A DNA stretch of 64,000 bases from Yponomeuta sedellus (taxonomy: Eukaryota > Arthropoda > Insecta > Lepidoptera > Yponomeutidae): NCBI GenBank assembly GCA_934045075.1, contig OW203749.1, positions 1,116,001 through 1,180,000 on the forward strand. Reading direction: 5' to 3'. The translations under genes were made by a program, and so were the position numbers. How positions within the stretch are numbered: the stretch's first letter is position 1; each line of letters starts with the position of its first letter. Below the pieces are notes generated by a model. The model was not told the origin of the DNA and did no database searches. It worked only from the letters and a program-made list of their open reading frames with translations. This document shows positions 63,251-64,000 of this stretch, piece after piece.

Positions 63251-63376
63251 CTGCGCGCCACGCCTCATCTCTCGGTATCAATTTACTGTTTAAAGCATTT
63301 CCAGAAATAAGCTGTCTCTACATATTACCTACAATAGTTACCTTGTCATCGTACAGCTGGCAAATCGGCTGTTTTT

Positions 63377-63900
63377 AGGGTTCCGTACCTCAAAAGGAAA
63401 AAACGGAACCCTTATAGGATCACTTTGTTGTCCGTCTGTCCGTCCGTCCGTCCGTCTGTCAAGACCCTTTTTCTCAGGAACGCGTGGAGGTATGAAGCTG
63501 AAATTTATATCAATTACTCAAGTCTACTGTCCCTTGAACCTGTGAAAAAATCAAACTTCTAAGCCAACGCAATCAAAAGATACAGCCGTTTATGGCGCAA
63601 ATTTTCGACACTTGCAAGGGAATCAAAACCTACAGGGTGCTTCCCGTGAACTCAGAATCTTGAAATTTGGTACGAAGCAACGTCTTATAGCATAGATAAA
63701 GGAAAAATTACGAAAACCATAAATTTTTAGTTACATCACATAATATTTTTTTTTTTAATAATTTTAAACTTACTACCCATTTCCTCATAAACGCGTAGAG
63801 GTATTAAATTGAAATTCATACCAAATACTCAGGTCTATAATACAGGTTTGTACGGAACCCTCGGTGCGCGAGTCTGACTCGCACTTGGCCGGTTTTTTTT
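63377..63900. mobile_element. Same interspersed element, copy 2
   Basis: Identical by eye to 61849-62372 and in the same unit context, so it was duplicated together with the array, not inserted twice. Confidence 0.8.
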
Positions 63901-64000
63901 AGTGTATGCAGACTTAAATTGCCACAAACTAGCTCCAATTCGTGCGCAATTGCGCGCTTTTTGGCGTCGCGGCCTTGGCTGCGCGCCCAGCCACCCAAGG

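Larger units (their letters stand above)
60090..64000 (-). repeat. Tandem array of a CCDC186 exon/intron unit, 14 donor-side copies
   Basis: Units of about 185-215 bp each contain 'CCTACAATAGTTACCTTG' (complement of the exon end and donor GTAACTATTG). There are three classes. Class A: intact exon, donor-side CTTGTCATCG, 61623 and 63151. Class A': same exon with one base lost (CTTGTATCG), about 60397, 61216, 62551, 62751. Class B: diverged exon with CAGACTTAAATTGCCACAAA replacing its second half, about 60177, 60588, 60794, 60998, 61408, 61813, 62936, 63341. The array runs off the window. Confidence 0.9.

Noticed and set aside
61100..63261. A family of small genes in the array
   Set aside because: Short frames repeat because the exon is repeated; each has a splice donor at its end and no independent start or promoter.
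60090..64000. CRISPR array
   Set aside because: Regular repeats, but units are long, spacers are not unique, and the genome is an animal one.

Overview
This is a gene-poor, repeat-rich stretch of an insect nuclear genome, most probably a moth or butterfly (Lepidoptera). Genes are split into short exons with GT-AG introns. Short interspersed repeats, MITEs, LINE tails, Helitron-like pieces and Penelope-like fragments of kinds common in Lepidoptera fill the introns. No bacterial signals (operons, RBS, CRISPR) are present. All assignments were made by reading the sequence; no database search was run.

Three host genes can be read. (1) Positions 1-3090, minus strand: the first two coding exons of DCAF1 (VprBP/mahjong), the substrate receptor of a CUL4-DDB1 ubiquitin ligase. 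(2) Positions 3888-15579, plus strand: Nse4 of the SMC5/6 complex in seven phase-compatible exons. The two genes are head to head with about 800 bp between their start codons. (3) Positions 26107 to at least 58667, minus strand: twelve phase-compatible exons encoding the C-terminal 504 residues of a CCDC186 (CCCP-1) type coiled-coil Golgi/dense-core-vesicle protein. Its upstream part runs into a tandem exon array at 60.1-64 kb. Nse4 and CCDC186 converge on a 10-kb transposon graveyard (15.7-26.1 kb).

The largest mobile elements are a full-length Ty3/gypsy retrotransposon at 32270-38382 (minus; gag, pol, near-identical LTRs, 4-bp target duplication, a GGGAAAC frameshift heptamer) and a non-LTR element with an almost complete endonuclease-RT ORF at about 11240-15088 inside the last Nse4 intron. 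Short names used below: PT element = an inverted-repeat element of about 306 bp carrying a tRNA-like cloverleaf (more than 20 copies); S1 = a roughly 360-bp interspersed repeat starting near 'ATCAACCC..TGTCCCCAC'; S2 and T = tRNA-headed SINEs; J, K, R = LINE families seen mainly as 3' ends; H = Helitron-like; PLE = Penelope-like; M = a long-TIR MITE family.

The most unusual theme is repeated local duplication of exon edges inside CCDC186. There is a 14-copy exon/intron array at 60.1-64 kb, a minisatellite built from a splice donor at 47.2-47.5 kb, half-exon copies around the gypsy insertion (31.5-38.7 kb), and a partial exon copy at 56.8 kb. The same gene carries uninterrupted tetranucleotide arrays of 2.6 kb, 1.2 kb and 0.48 kb. 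The second theme is the PT family, which looks mobile (8-bp target duplication) and occurs as head-to-head palindromes, head-to-tail partial dimers and permuted copies.
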